Assembly: GCA_011317545.1 (NCBI GenBank)
Contig: WUJK01000006.1
Span: 620,001 to 684,000 of the forward strand
Source: Coniella vitis
Lineage: Eukaryota > Ascomycota > Sordariomycetes > Diaporthales > Schizoparmaceae
Length of the DNA stretch: 64,000 nucleotides
Reading direction: 5' to 3'
Positions 22,870-36,100 of this stretch are shown here, in pieces (positions within the stretch are counted from its first letter, which is position 1; each line of letters opens with the position of its first letter). Below the pieces are notes generated by a model. That model was not told the DNA's origin. It saw only the letters and a program-made list of their open reading frames with translations, and made no database searches. The translations under genes were made by a program, and so were the position numbers.

Positions 22870-25800
22870 TACCTCCCTTATTATAAATAGCTCTAAACTT
22901 ATAAGTAATAGAACCTAATTACGGGATAATACTAGCGGGGGCTATTAGCCCTCCCGAATCTATAACTAGGGATATTGCCGTCTACTACTAACTCGCTAAA
23001 CTCCGCGCGTATTAACTTAGTCTTAGTATATAACTCGCCGAGATTATACTACTTCTTGCTTCGCTCTCAGCTAGCTAACGGGACGCGCTATCCTAGCAGT
23101 CGGGCGGCTTACCGACTATACCCCCCGGCGATATACCGACGCCCTTAACGAATTTAGGCGCGCCTACGGCGCTCCCGATATAGAGGAAGCCCTTACCTAT
23201 ACCGGCGCCGTATAGCGGTACGAGGGACGCCTAGTATATATAGCGGACCTCGATAGAACTTAAGCTCGTACTCGACTAGGAGTTTATTAGACCGCCTATC
23301 GCTTACTAGTATTACGTATATATATAGCTAGGCCCCGATATCTAGCGGATAATTACGGTTTTCTACTAATCTAGATAATCCCTGGATTAGGATATAAAGG
23401 CCTTCCTAGATTACCTAGCTGGATACTATATAAACCCTTATAAGAAGGACGATACGATACGGGACCTAGCGATAATATATATAAGAGATAGGGAACTCTT
23501 CTCTTATTTTATCGTACGCTTTAAGAAGATTATAGTAGCGGCCGGAGGCTTAAACTAGGACGATAGTATTAGGGTTAGCTTTCTACGATAATCTCTCTCT
23601 TATTATATCCGCGATAAGGCTATTAGCCGAAGGGTAAGCTTAACGGATTACGCTAGTATTCGGGACTCTTACCGTATAATTACCTAAGACTTAGAGTCGT
23701 AGGATATAGAGAGGAAGATTCGGGGATAGTAAAGACCCCTAGCTACCGCTTAGGAGGAGGATACTCCGATAATAGGAGTTAATATAGTACGATCTATAGA
23801 TTAGAGACTACCGGTAGGTCCTAGGGCGGGTCCGATATAGTGCTATACGGCGTAGGTATTATAGGAAGTTTAGGTATATCGGAAGGAGTAAGGGGCGTAT
23901 ATACGTTACGGTTCTTAGGACTACGCTATTCGTAACTGCTCCCTAAGGCCTATAAAGCGGCCTATAATAGTAAATATAGCGCTAATCGAGGCGGATATAG
24001 CGCCCGAGGACGCCGCTATAGCGTCGGGAAATATATAGCGCTTAGGCAGAGTTTCGCTTAAGCGTAGGGAGCGGGCAGATATCGCTATAACCGCCCGTTA
24101 TACGATAATAGAGAGATATAAGTAAGAATAGATAAACCTTTACTCTATATTCCTACCCTCTTTAATAGGTTTATCTTTATAAACGCGCTAGTAGATAGTA
24201 GGTATAGCTATTACGCTATTATAAGCCTTAAGATTATAAGCCGGCTAAGAATAACTTATATTAGGGTGCCCCCTAGACCGCTTAAGACGGTTATAGGGAT
24301 AGCCTAGGGTATTATTATCTCCGAAATCGCTTTTACGGATACGGATATTAATAGTTAGGTAACGAGGATTAGGTTTTATATTATCCTAAGCCTAGGTTAT
24401 AAGATAATTTTAGGTTTACTTTAGCTCCGTTATTAAGGGGTCGAGGTAGATAGGGCGCGGTCTTAAATTATAGTCGGGGCGGTAAATAGGATAATAGTCT
24501 AAATACTCTCGTTACGGTCGACGCAGGTCTAGGTTATAGTATTACTATTCCTTCCTAACTCGCCTCGGCGGTAGGGCCGGTACTAATATAGGGAGGAATA
24601 CGATAAGGTCTTTTTTTCGAGCTTCTATAAGATAACCTTTATCCTTACCGGCCGTATATAAGAGAAGCCTATAAAGGGGCCGCTATAGCTCCCTCCTAAA
24701 TTCGTAAAATTTTAGGATCTATTCGATAAGGAGAAGTCCGCTATCCTACCTCTATATAGGGGTAATCGTAATTACTATATTCGGCTAAAGTCGGGCGCGA
24801 ATAGGGAGCCCGCCGAGCTCCTATAGGGCCCTCTCTACGATATACTATACGACTACCTAATCGAGCTACGGAGGTAGATTACGGAGTTAATAGATTATAG
24901 CTAGGTCCGGGCAAGCTTTTCGTCGGCTACGGCGCTAGTCCTATTTATAAAGAAGGTAAGTAATAGCTAGCGCTTTTACGTCGATTACCGGGCGCTAAAC
25001 CGTATTATAGAGGAGGATCGATACCCCCTTCCGCTCGTTAAGGAGATATTTCGTAGCCTTACCGATACCCGGTAGTTTACTAAGTTAGATATAAGAGCCG
25101 CTTTCTATAAGATCCGTATTACGGAGGGCTAAGAATATTTAATAGCGTTTAGGATATAGTTCGGGCTCTTCGAATAGCTTATAACGCTTTTTGGTTTAAT
25201 AAGCGCCCCTACGATATTCCAGCGGTTTATTAATAATACCTTATACAGTATCTTAGATAATTATATTATAGCCTATCTAGATAACCTGCTAATCTACTCC
25301 TCGGGGTTTAGGGAGGATTATATTATAAAGGTCTCGGAAGTTCTATACCGGTTAAAGGATTTAGGCTTATTCTTAGATTTAAAGAAGTACGAGTTTATAA
25401 TAACGGAGACTAAGTACTTAGGATTTATTATTAGGGCCGGTAAGGGTATCCGGGCCGACCCCGAGAAGGTAGTAACGGTATACAATTAGGAGGCCCTACG
25501 GAAGGTCTTAGGGGTTCGGAGTTTCCTTAGGTTTACTAACTTCTACCGAACTTTTATCGATAGGTTCGCCGAGATTACCGAGCTATTAATCGAATTAACT
25601 CGAATAGGGGTACTATTTATATAGATAGATATTTACAATATAGCCTTTAAGCGGCTTAAGCGGGCTTTTATTATAATACCTATTCTAAGTTAGTAGGATC
25701 CCGAATAGGAGATAGTTATCAAGCCGGATTACTCTAAATACTTACTCGGTAGCTACCTCTTATAATTCGATAAAAAAGGGGTTCTACGCCCTATTATATA

Positions 25801-27960
25801 CTATTTAGCTCGCCTTATAGCAGCGGAGCGTAACTATATTATATACGATAAGGAGTTATTAGCTATAGTCTCTTATCTTAAGGTATAATTATCTAAGCTC
25901 CGTAGTATATATTATCCGTTTATAGTACTTACCGATTATAAGGGCCTGGAGTACTTTATAATACTACGCCTAATCTCGGAGCAGTAAGTATACTAGGCCG
26001 AATTTTTATCTCTTTTTCGGTTTTATCTTAAATACCGGCCGGGCCGGTTAGCTAATCGCCCCGATACGCTCTCGAGGCGAGAATAGGATATTATTAGGCC
26101 TACGAAGGAAATAGCTAGGGTTTTCCAGCCTATCTCTATTTTAGGATTCTCGCCTCGGGTTAGGGGGCGAGCGACTTATAACGCCTCCGTATTACGCCTG
26201 CTTAAGAACCGCCCTAACTCCGATAGTAAGGCGCCTCGCTTATATATATCTTCCCGCTTAGGGTCTACTAGGGCTTTACGCCGTATTAAGGCTCGAGCAG
26301 TATTATATATTATTATAGCCCTTTCGCTACTAGGAAGCGTACTATTCTATAACGAGATATTCTAGGTTTTATAGAATAAGGCTACTAGGTATAATTAGAA
26401 CTATACGAAAAGGCTAGAGGCGGTATAGGAAGGTATATAACGGTTCCTAGTAGAAGCTAAGATTCGAAAGTAAATTAGAGACTATAGTATTAATAGCCGG
26501 GGCGTTTTATTATACCGAGGATATATTTAGCTCCCGGAATAGGAACCTCTAACAACGGCTATACTTTAGAGGGTATACGATTCGCCCCTTAACGGGTACC
26601 CTAGTATTAGCATAACGTTCGTAATTCTACGCCGCGACTATTACTAATATAATATATCTTATAATATAAAGGCCTTTAATAGGGCCTATAGCGTTTACTA
26701 CCGAATTAATTACTTAAGATACTACCGTTAGGGATTATTATAGCCCCTACCTATTCTTAATCGCTTCTAGAAATAGATCGCTATTAACTTCGAGGTAAAA
26801 CTCCTAGCCTATAAGAAGGAGTATCTATAATTCCTTATAGTTATTACTAATCGGCTTTCCAAGTATATATAGCTAGAGGCTATAACTTCTATATCGGTAG
26901 AAGCGTATACTATATAGTTTATTAAGGTTTAGTAGCGGTTTAGGGGTTTTTTAGAGACGATTATAAGCGACCGCGGCTTAGATTAGGTCGGCTCCTTCTA
27001 GTCTATACTTTATACTAAGCTAAATATTTATTAATCGCTATCGACCGCCTTTTATCCTAAGACTAATAGGGGGATAGAAAGGGAGAATTAAGAGGTTTAA
27101 AAGTACCTTAGGGCGTATATCGGGTTCTCCTAGTTTAACTAGCCGTCCTATCTTATAGCCGCCTAGCTTACGCTTAATAATCGAGACTCCTCCGTTATAG
27201 GTATTAGTACTAATAGACTATTAAATAGTTTTAATATTAACCCCCTGCCGAAGTTACTATTAGAATCCGTCTCTATAACGACGGGTCGGGGCTATACTAT
27301 TACCTTTTTAGAGTACTTACGTAGTAGTATAGGGATAGCTTAGGCTGCTATAGTATATACCTAGTAACGGTAAGAGGATAGCGTAAATAGAATACGCCGG
27401 CCTATATATAAGTTCGAGGTAGGTAATTTAGTCTAGCTATTATTATATAATATTAAGACGAATAGGCCTAGTAAGAAGCTTAATTAGCTTTATAATAGGT
27501 ACCGAGTTATAGCTATTCCGTTACCTCTTACTATTATATTAGATATACCGATAGGGGTTTATCCTACCTTTTATATAGAGCTAGTAGAACCCGATAAGGG
27601 TATACCCCTATTATTATAGGATACGATAGATATATATCCTATACCTATCCTAGTTCCTAATAGCTTAGGTATTATTATAGAGGAGTTTTATATAGAGGAA
27701 ATCCTTATAGCTAAGAATAGGCTTAGGCGCGGTAGGTATAGGTTAGCTTTAGTTAAATAAAAGGGCTACGATAAGCCTATATAGGAGCTATTAGATATAG
27801 TTATAAATACGGAGGTATTAGATATATTTAAGGCAAAATAGGGTAATATTCGTATTAATAATAGCCTAACTCGGATTATATAGCGTAGGCGCGCTAGGGC
27901 CGTATTACTATTATAAAAGCTAATTACTTATCCTTAGTCGATTATTAGGCGCTTATAGGC
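22870..27960 (+). pseudogene. gag-pol of the nested chromovirus, RIP-degraded
   Basis: The plus frame reads gag to about 24.1 kb, with a knuckle near 23.91-23.95 kb now spelled YIRYGS-DYAIRNC where CxxCx4Hx4C is expected. Protease follows near 24.19 kb (ALVDS). Reverse transcriptase spans about 24.9-25.5 kb, with VDYRALN, TKLDIRAAFYKIRI and AYLDNLLIYS (YxDD box with D-to-N). RNase H is at about 25.7-26.0 kb (DKELLAIV), integrase at about 26.6-27.3 kb (ISDRGLD), and a chromodomain-like end at about 27.68-27.83 kb (EEILIAKNRLRRGRYRLALVK-KGY). Nearly all breaks are TAG or TAA at Gln or Trp positions. The chromodomain in such elements targets integration to heterochromatin. Confidence 0.85.
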
Positions 27961-29718
27961 CGACTTCTACTATCTCTATCTTAGATATCGTTATCCTTAT
28001 AGCTACCTTTATATATATTATTATAGTTATCTTCTTTATAGTTTAGATAGGGGTTATTATCGTCGGCCTTATTACGGGCGCGAGTAGTAGCCGCCTTATA
28101 ACCGCCCGAGTTATACTAGCGAATACGGGGGAAGTAGGGGGCTAGCTGGTTCTAGATAGGGGGGCGATATTCGGCGGGCCTATAGGGGGAGCTACGCGCT
28201 TAGCCGCTATTACTACGGGACTACTTACGCTTACTAGAAGATTATATAGTAAGATAACGTATAATCTCGCTAAGGACCTAGGTTTAGAGTATATTATACT
28301 CGTTACGGTACCGACGGTTAGCCTCCTCGGCCTTATTATAGCGGCGGCGGTTAATACGGTCGGCTATAGTACGCTTATCGGCAGTAGTATTATAGCGCTC
28401 GAGCTCATTTATAAATATTATAATACGTTAGCCGAGAGTATTAATATCGGTAGTAATCTAATTGCTACTAATATTAAACTAACTATAGCGCGCGAGAGTA
28501 TAGTTAGCGGGGGTAATAGGTATAAGGTTATAGTAGCTACGAGGAGGGCTGCGACGGCTACCGCTACGGCTATATAGGGGGGTATAAGGGTCCTCGATAA
28601 AGTTAGGTATAATAGTTTAAGGGTAATAGTAAGCGTTCTAAGCAGTATTAAGAGCGGCCTCTTAATCCTAGCGGGCCTATAGGAAGTTAGGCGTAAAGAT
28701 AGGACGGCGAGTACGCTTTTTAGTATACATATTACTACTATCGCTAGTATTATTATTACTATTATTATTCTTATCGCCTTAGGGGACGATATAATTACCG
28801 CTATTAACCGCTATCTTAATTCTATTATAATAGGCCTATAAGAGGGCCGAAGTAGTATATAATTAATTAATATTAGTATACTTCTTATATATTTTACGGT
28901 AATAGCTATAAGATTTATTAGATATAAGCTAATAGTTAAGCTTACCGGTATAAAAATAACCGTTAATATAATTAAGATAGGAGTATCTCTTATACTTAAT
29001 AAGGCGTTTCTCCTCCTTATTATTATCTCTATCGATAAGGAACGATCCGATAGCGGTTAAGGGCTTATTATTATTCGGTCGGCGAGGTAGTTTACTACCG
29101 CTTACGGTAGTAGCGTTACCTTAGAGGGTTATATCGGCGACGGTTATTACTATTGCTATTATTAGCTATTAATACTCGATAGGGGGAATTAGTAGTATTA
29201 ACTATTAAATTAAGATAGATAGAGGGTTTTGTAGTATTTGATTATTAGTTGGATTAAGGGGATATTAAATTGAAATAGGACTATTAGGAAGGGAGTAAGG
29301 AAGCGAGGAGGAGGGCTAAGGTACGATTGATTTATACTTAAGTCCTATATACTACCTAGTAATTAGACTCTAGCTAGCTTTACAAGGGTAATACGTATTA
29401 GGCCCCGACCGCCCTAGTAGAATATACTGCGTATAAAAGAGCTTTAGAGCTTAAAACCTCTCTATCGATAAAGCTATTAGACTCGATCTATAATAGGCGT
29501 TGTTTAGGTAGCGATAGGGGGTATTAACGGCTCGCTCTATTTGCTATAGAGTTCTATTCTAGGCTTTATAAGGGCCTGCGCGGGTATTAGCCGATAAAGT
29601 ATAGCGCGGCGCAGCGCCCCTTTATCGCCGGTATAAAGGTATTGCTATTATTACCCTATGCTATTAATAGTTATTATTCTCGGTTATCCTCGGCCGCCCT
29701 TTTAGCGTTCGTAATATT
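27961..29718 (-). pseudogene. post-integrase region of the nested element with possible antisense gene
   Basis: About 1.75 kb between integrase and the polypurine tract, longer than the short 3' untranslated region usual for this group. On the minus strand between about 28.6 and 28.0 kb a frame contains ADKRTIADRINRRRYNKAEE and SPYRPAEYRPP, charged and Tyr/Pro-rich, broken only at Gln-type stops. The plus strand is also long and open here but gives a bland Ile/Val/Ala/Thr sequence, typical of a shadow frame. No domain is recognised. Confidence 0.35.
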
Positions 29719-29731
29719 AAAGGAGGGGGCT

Positions 29732-29891
29732 TATTATAGACCCGTACTAAGCACGCTTGGTACGTAGTTAGCTATATATAGATATATAGTAACGGTCTAG
29801 TTATTAGTATATAACTCTCTCTTCTTTATAGTCGGAATAATATATTATAGCACCTATTAGTAACTACTACTTATAGGTCCAGCCTATAATA
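29732..29891 (+). repeat. 3' LTR of the nested element (160 bp)
   Basis: Second copy of the 160-bp repeat, preceded by a polypurine tract at 29719-29731 and followed by TTCGG at 29892-29896. Confidence 0.92.
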
Positions 29892-29896
29892 TTCGG

Positions 29897-32776
29897 AATA
29901 ATTAGCGATAAACTAACGATAGAAGTTTATAAATCCTAGGAAGCTACGGACTCCCTTAACCGTCTTCGGAGCCTCCTAATCGCGTATAACGTATACCTTC
30001 TCGGGGTTTATATAAATCCCTACCCCCGCTTCGATAATAAAGCCTAGGTACTTCGTCTCGGTTACGCCGAATTCGTACTTAGTAATATCTAAATTTAGAC
30101 CTACTACTTCGAGAGCGCGTAATACTAGCTTTACCTTTACTCGGTAGTCTTTAGCCGTACCGTCGGTATATACTAGAATATTATCGATATAAGCTGAATA
30201 GAAGATATCTAGGTAGGGGTATAGAGCGTTATTAATATAGCGCTAGAACGTCGCGGGAGCGCCTATAAGTCCGAACGGGGTTACTAGCTACTCGAAGAGG
30301 CCGTACCTTATACGAAAGGCAGTCTTCTACTTATCTCCTTCCTTAATACAAAGCTTATAAAACGCTATTCGTATATCGAGCTTAGTAAAATATTTAGTAT
30401 TTACGATATTAAATAGGGTCTCTTTAATAAGGGGGAGCGGGTAGTAGTCGGCTTCCGAAATAGCGTTAAGCGCGCGGTAATCTATATAAAAACGGAGGCC
30501 GCCCCTTAGTTTCTTAATAAAGATTACGGGAGCTCCTACTAAGGAGCTACTAGCTCTAATATAGCCTATATCGAGCAGCTCGGTAAGAGTCTTCCTTAGT
30601 ACGATAAGTTCTTCTCTAGATATCCCGTATAACGGGCCCTATAGGGCGTTTATAGTAAACCTATCCGCCTTCTTACATAGCCGAATCTCGTAGTCCGCTC
30701 CCTCTCTATATAGTAGTAGCGCGGAAGCTATATCCTTATTAAAGAGGTTCCGGAACTCGTAATACTCTAGGGGGAGTTTCTCGTTAACCGAGGATTCTAC
30801 TTTCGGTAATAGGGCCTTAATAATATCGGCTATTATAATACTAAAAAACGCTACCTAAGCGGTGCTTAAGCGTTTTACGTACCGAACTTTGCTCTAGATA
30901 GTAAGGGTACTAATAGACGTATAGTTAAAGTTCTTAGGGCCGTATCCTCGTTCCTAAACCTCTAATCCTCCTACTCGTCCGATGCTTAGGCGGTGCTTAT
31001 AAGCTATATATATTACCCTCTCTCTTTCTACCTAAGGTTTTCCTAAAACGAGGTTATATTAAAGGCGGGGGATTATATAGGCCTAAATACGATATAAATA
31101 CCCGTTTAGGTTTATATTAAGGTAGGTTATATAGCGGATAACGGGCTACTTATACGATATTCTCTCCCTTAACGATTAATAGAGGGTCCTAGGCGGGATA
31201 GATATATACGGAAGTCTTAGCTTACGTACAAGCGTCTTACTCGTAGCAGAATAGTAGTTATAGCTAGAATTAATAAGTATTAGGATAAATAGAGTTAAAT
31301 TATAGAATAGGTCTACTATAAAATAGTTCCTATTTATCTAACGCTTTACTTCTTATAGGCTAAAGTTAAAACCTATAAGCTCCTATATACGACTCTATAT
31401 AGGAGCAGCTAGTTTTCCTCCTATTCCTCGGTAATATCGTTAAGGTCGATAAGGTTAGTATCGGCGATATTAATATCCGTCTCCCGTATAGCTCCTAAGC
31501 TAGTAGGCGGGCGCGCGGGTAGGAAGGGGCAATAAGCGATTTTATAATTCGAACGTCTATACCTATAATAGAATCCCTACTCTTTCCTACGCCTAATCTC
31601 CGCTTAATTAACCTACCTTACGCGCTGCTTATTAGCCTATAAAGCGTTAATACTAGTTATAGCCGTATCCCTATCGGGATCTATATAAGGGTTTTACGGT
31701 TTCTATCCGTTTCCTCCTACTCGCTAAGTTATCCTAAAGCGCTATACTATAGCTCCGGATAAGTAGCTTAAGGGTAAAGCGTAGCTATTATCTCGGATAA
31801 TAACGTAGCTTTCCAGCTTAGCCGAGATACGGAACGCTTTCTTTACCTAGTTATTATATATCGACGGTATTTCTATACTAATAAGCTACGTACGTAATAC
31901 GCTATTAATAGCGCCCTCTAGGTATATTAACTTAGCTAAATCCGGCTATTCTATACCGCCGGAATCTACTAATAACTTCTCCTACTAGGAGAAGAAGTTA
32001 GGGAAGGATTAGCCTTTCTTTTAAATAAAGCTCCTAAGCCTCTAAGAAATAGCGATAGTATAGTTCTTATCGTAGTATCGGTAGCGGAGCTATTATAGGA
32101 ATAAGGAGGGTTTCTAGAGGCTATACTCTCCTCCTACGATATAATAGCTCCTTATTATAACCTTTATATCTCCCTTTAGGTGCTTATAGATTTCTTAGAA
32201 CTTATCTATATAATTCCCGATAAAGTAGGTATCTCGGACGAGTTTATACCTTATAGTACGCTCCTAAGCTGGGAATTAAGTGTGTATGCCCTTAAAGTTC
32301 GCTGGCTAAGAAAGGGGCTTACGTTTAGGTACGATTATACTCTCTAGGGCTTTGTCTACGTCGACGTCGGCGTCTTCTATATCTTAGGAGGTAGGGGTAT
32401 AGGTATCTTCTAGTTTATTAGGTACCGGGTTAGGGTACTCGGCCGCTATATTATTAATACTTACTAGTAGCTCCTATAGTAGTAGGCTACGGGATTATTC
32501 GATTTATATAAGTTATACCGTAAGCGCTTCTAGGTTTCGTACGCTATCTTCGCGCTACTATTATACTGCTCCTTTAATAATATACCGCTACTCTTCTATT
32601 ATTTAAGTAACTATTTATTATATAGTTATTATTATATTATTATTATCGTTATTCGCTTAGGTAGGGAGTTGCCCGAATTACTCGTTATAGGGGTACGATA
32701 TCCTAAGGCTATACGCTAAATAAGTATATAAATACCGTTAGATATATAGGGTAGGTAGAAATAGAAGTTAGTTAAA
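29897..32776 (-). pseudogene. gag-protease-RT half of the level-2 element
   Basis: Reading down the minus strand from the 5' LTR: gag to about 31.5 kb with a decayed zinc knuckle (FYYRYRRSNYKIAYCP), a protease region near 31.3 kb, then reverse transcriptase at about 30.6-29.9 kb. RT shows FYIDYRALNAISEADYYPLP, FTKLDIRIAFYKL, AYIDNILVYTDG (YxDD box with D-to-N) and VRSFLGFINFY. The frame stops at the TTCGG duplication and resumes at 22690 after the nested element. A short patch near 32281-32300 keeps TG dinucleotides, showing uneven RIP. Confidence 0.8.
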
Positions 32777-33115
32777 TATAAACGGGTATCGAGAGAGCGT
32801 TCGTAGTTTCGATCCTAATTTCTATTATTAACTAACTTAAGGAGAGAAGTAAGAATAGTATCTATATAGCGGCGCGAGAGCTGCTCTTAAATAGCTCTTA
32901 CGTTTAGGATCTACCCGTAGATAGAGTTTTCTATAGGTCCACCGTCGATACGGGTCCTCTTATCGATGGTCTTTTGTACGGCTTGTAAGCTGCTCGGGAG
33001 ACGCTCTTATTTAGCGCTTATATAATGCCAGTCTCCAGACGAGAAGGGAATATACTGACTAAGGCTTCGTGCCCTAGTGTGCCGAAGCCGTATATTTACC
33101 CGTGGGCCTATGATA
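32777..33115 (-). repeat. 5' LTR of the level-2 element
   Basis: A 339-bp copy of 18653-18991. Its outer half (about 32.96-33.11 kb) keeps many TG and CA dinucleotides that are TA in the other copy, so RIP spared this end. Confidence 0.9.
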
Positions 33116-33120
33116 CTATT

Positions 33121-36100
33121 ACTATAAGTATAGGAATATATAAGTCGGAAGTCCTTAAAGTTATATTCTCTAGCAGAAATATATCCTAATTCGAATATAT
33201 CCTCGATTAAGGCCGCTTGATTCGGATAATTAACCGAAAGTAGTATAGGGAATAGAGCGACCTAATAACTCCGGTTAAGGTTAAGGTACTTTATATTTAT
33301 TACTAGCTTACTAGCTCGATTATATCTAATTATAGTTCGAAGTTATATTCCAGTTATAAAACTAAGCCCGATTCGAATTAATTATCTTTATCGAGCAGAG
33401 GGACCGTCTCGCTAGATACTATTCGTTAATATAGCCCTAGCACTAACGTATACTTGGTTAAGACTAACCTAGCTAGATATCCTAAGAGTCGAGTTATATA
33501 AGCCTACTAGCGAGGGATTAATAAGGCTATTATTAAAGATAAACCTAGTAGGCTACGAACTATCCCCGGTTATTAACCTCGGCTTTATAGTAGGTATTTA
33601 CGGCGTTTTATTATTATTATTAAATAAGATAATTGGGCTTGCTATTAGTTAACTACTGAAATTATATCTATATAGATATTAATCCTATATTAGATAAGCG
33701 GCTTTAATAAACGAATACCGACGATTTAAGTTTCGGCAAAAGCTGCTATTATTAGTAGCTAGCGCTATACTAACCACCTATAATAGCAGTTAAAATAATA
33801 AGATAGTTAGTATATAGTATATTTTAATTAGAGTCTTAAAATCGAAATAACTAGGCTTTTATATCTAGTAAATAATATTATATTAGATATAGCTATACTT
33901 AAAAATTTTCTTATATTCTTAATAAGGGACCTATTACTTACTTAATATAATTTATAATTTATTGCTTAGACTAAATACTCTACCTAGAAAAGAGCGGATA
34001 TAGTAAACTACTAAGAGTAGCCTATAGATAAGCTTATTTAACTAAGAAAAAATATCTCTAAAGGTAATAAGCCTCTTCGCGATATTGCCCTTATATACTA
34101 TAAGTTCTTAAATATCGCTGCTAATATTAGTATCCTTACTATACTCGCTATTATTAGACTTACTATCCTAAGATATATAACCTTCCTCGGTAATCTTTAA
34201 GGGTCGGACTTTCTTCGCCTTCGGAGTAGGGCTAGATTTATCCGGCTTATCTCGGATATACTTCCTCTTTTAGCTATTATTAAACTTTAATAGTAGTCTC
34301 TTAGAGCGCTTTTAGTATACCTAACTATTATTACTATTATTCTCTCCGCCCTTAATAGTAGTAATAATAGTGCCTATTATATCCTACGTTAAGCACTCGA
34401 CGCTAGAAGGTGCTTGCTTCTCCTATTCGAGACCGTTAAGCTATAAACGTAGTAAGATATCTAGATTCTTATAGATTAGCGGTAAGAGATAGTTAACTAT
34501 AGTACTAGGCTTATCGCCGATTTAGAGGATTAGGAGGGCGAGAAGATAGTAAAACTAAGCAAAGGCCCGAGTTTCTACCGAATTAAAGTCCTAAATTATA
34601 ATAATATAGATAATCTCCTATATAAAGCGGTTAAACGGTATAGCCTAGAAAACCCGTAGTACCTTATAAGCTAATAGCTTACGAAGCTCTCTAAAGGGCT
34701 TAAGCTAAGGTGGAAACTATAGCTCTATAACTAAGGATACGGCTTCCTTAATATAGGCCTTATACTATAAAAAATCGTAGACCGTATCTTTTATATATAG
34801 GATAATCTATATAACTTCCTTTTACTAGCTTATATATATAATTCGACTACATATTTATCTAGCAGTATTAAAGTTCTATAGGTATTATACCTAAATTCTA
34901 AGGTTATAGTAATAGTAAAGGTTTAGGCTAGCCGAGCCGTAGCGTTAATTAAGGATTATTATATTAGTAGTAGCCTTTAGGTCGTTAAACTTAGAGAGGG
35001 CGGCTGATTTTTCAGACGATATTATAGTAGAGTAAATAGAAAGGATAGTTAGTAAAGCTTTTTCGAGGATTATAACGAGAATATTATTATAATTTATTAG
35101 TATAAGTCTTAAATAAAGCAGGTTAATACCCTAAGGTACGATAATTATTAATAAGAGTTAATTAAATAGAGAGGTTAGTACTATAGGGTACGAAATTAGA
35201 AAGAAAACCTTTATACCCTATAGTATTAAGTCGATTATATATATAGTACTTATAGCTACTCCTAGGGAGTAGCTACTATAACTAACGTTCGCTTATAATT
35301 AGCGGTATGCTTAGCTACGATATCGAGAATATAGGTATTAATAGGGGACTTATATAAGACCCGGAAAAGAGTATAATAGCGGTTAGGTATAATAAACGAA
35401 TACGGGTTATCTCTAAACCTAAGAAGTTAAAGGTAGGTAAGACCGTTATCTCTAATACCCTAAAGGATTACTTCGGTATAGCCTACGCCGAACGTAAGGG
35501 TATTTATAGCCCGGTTATAGACGTTCTACGTAGTAACCTTACGTACTAATATAGCTCCGCTCTTAACTTTACCGGCCTCGATAAGATTAGCGAGGGCCTC
35601 CTAATCCGACCTCTCGCTAATTAGATTATTCCTAGTTATAGTAATATAGCTAAGCTAATCTATTAATATAATCGTTAGGACGTATATTAGTCTACCGTTA
35701 AGATAAACGGATATCTCTATAGGGTTATCCTCTATAATTATAGATATATTCTTATTAAGGGCGATCCGAATACTATACTCTTAGGTATTATTAGGCGCTT
35801 TTATATAAAGGTCCTTAAAATAAGCGTTTATATATTCGTCTACCTAATCTTTAAATAGACTATAGGATAGTTCGTATATCTAAATCTAATAAGGGGGAAT
35901 ACTATCGTAAGGATAGACTAGCTACGGGTCCCTATTTATATAGTCGGGTAGGCGGGTAATTATATCTATTCCCCGGCGTATACCGATATAAGCTAATATA
36001 TTACGGATAATAGTACGCTGCTTATCCTCCGTCGAGTTATATAAGGCCTAATATTTAGGCGCGAGTGCTTACTACCTCTATTTATACTCTATAATTGCTT

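Larger units (their letters stand above)
22696..29891 (+). mobile_element. Ty3/gypsy chromovirus-like LTR retrotransposon (level 3), plus strand
   Basis: A 7,196-bp element with two 160-bp LTRs and the 5-bp duplication TTCGG. Internal order on the plus strand is gag with zinc knuckle, protease, reverse transcriptase, RNase H, integrase, a chromodomain-like tail, then about 1.7 kb of further sequence and a polypurine tract at 29719-29731 (AAAGGAGGGGGCT) abutting the 3' LTR. The LTRs differ at nine positions, all transitions. It interrupts the pol gene of the level-2 element and so inserted last. Confidence 0.92.
18653..33115 (-). mobile_element. Ty3/gypsy LTR retrotransposon (level 2), minus strand, carrying a nested element
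   Basis: Direct repeats of 339 bp (18653-18991 and 32777-33115) flanked by CTATT mark the LTRs. On the minus strand the order is gag, protease, reverse transcriptase (32.8 down to 29.9 kb), then, after the nested element, the rest of RT, RNase H and integrase (22.69 to about 20.5 kb). That is the Ty3/gypsy order. A polypurine tract lies next to the 3' LTR at 19005-18992 (minus strand AAGCGGGGGGGTAA). The element's own length is about 7.26 kb. About 18 differences separate the two LTRs, all transitions, so RIP rather than age dominates the divergence. Confidence 0.9.
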
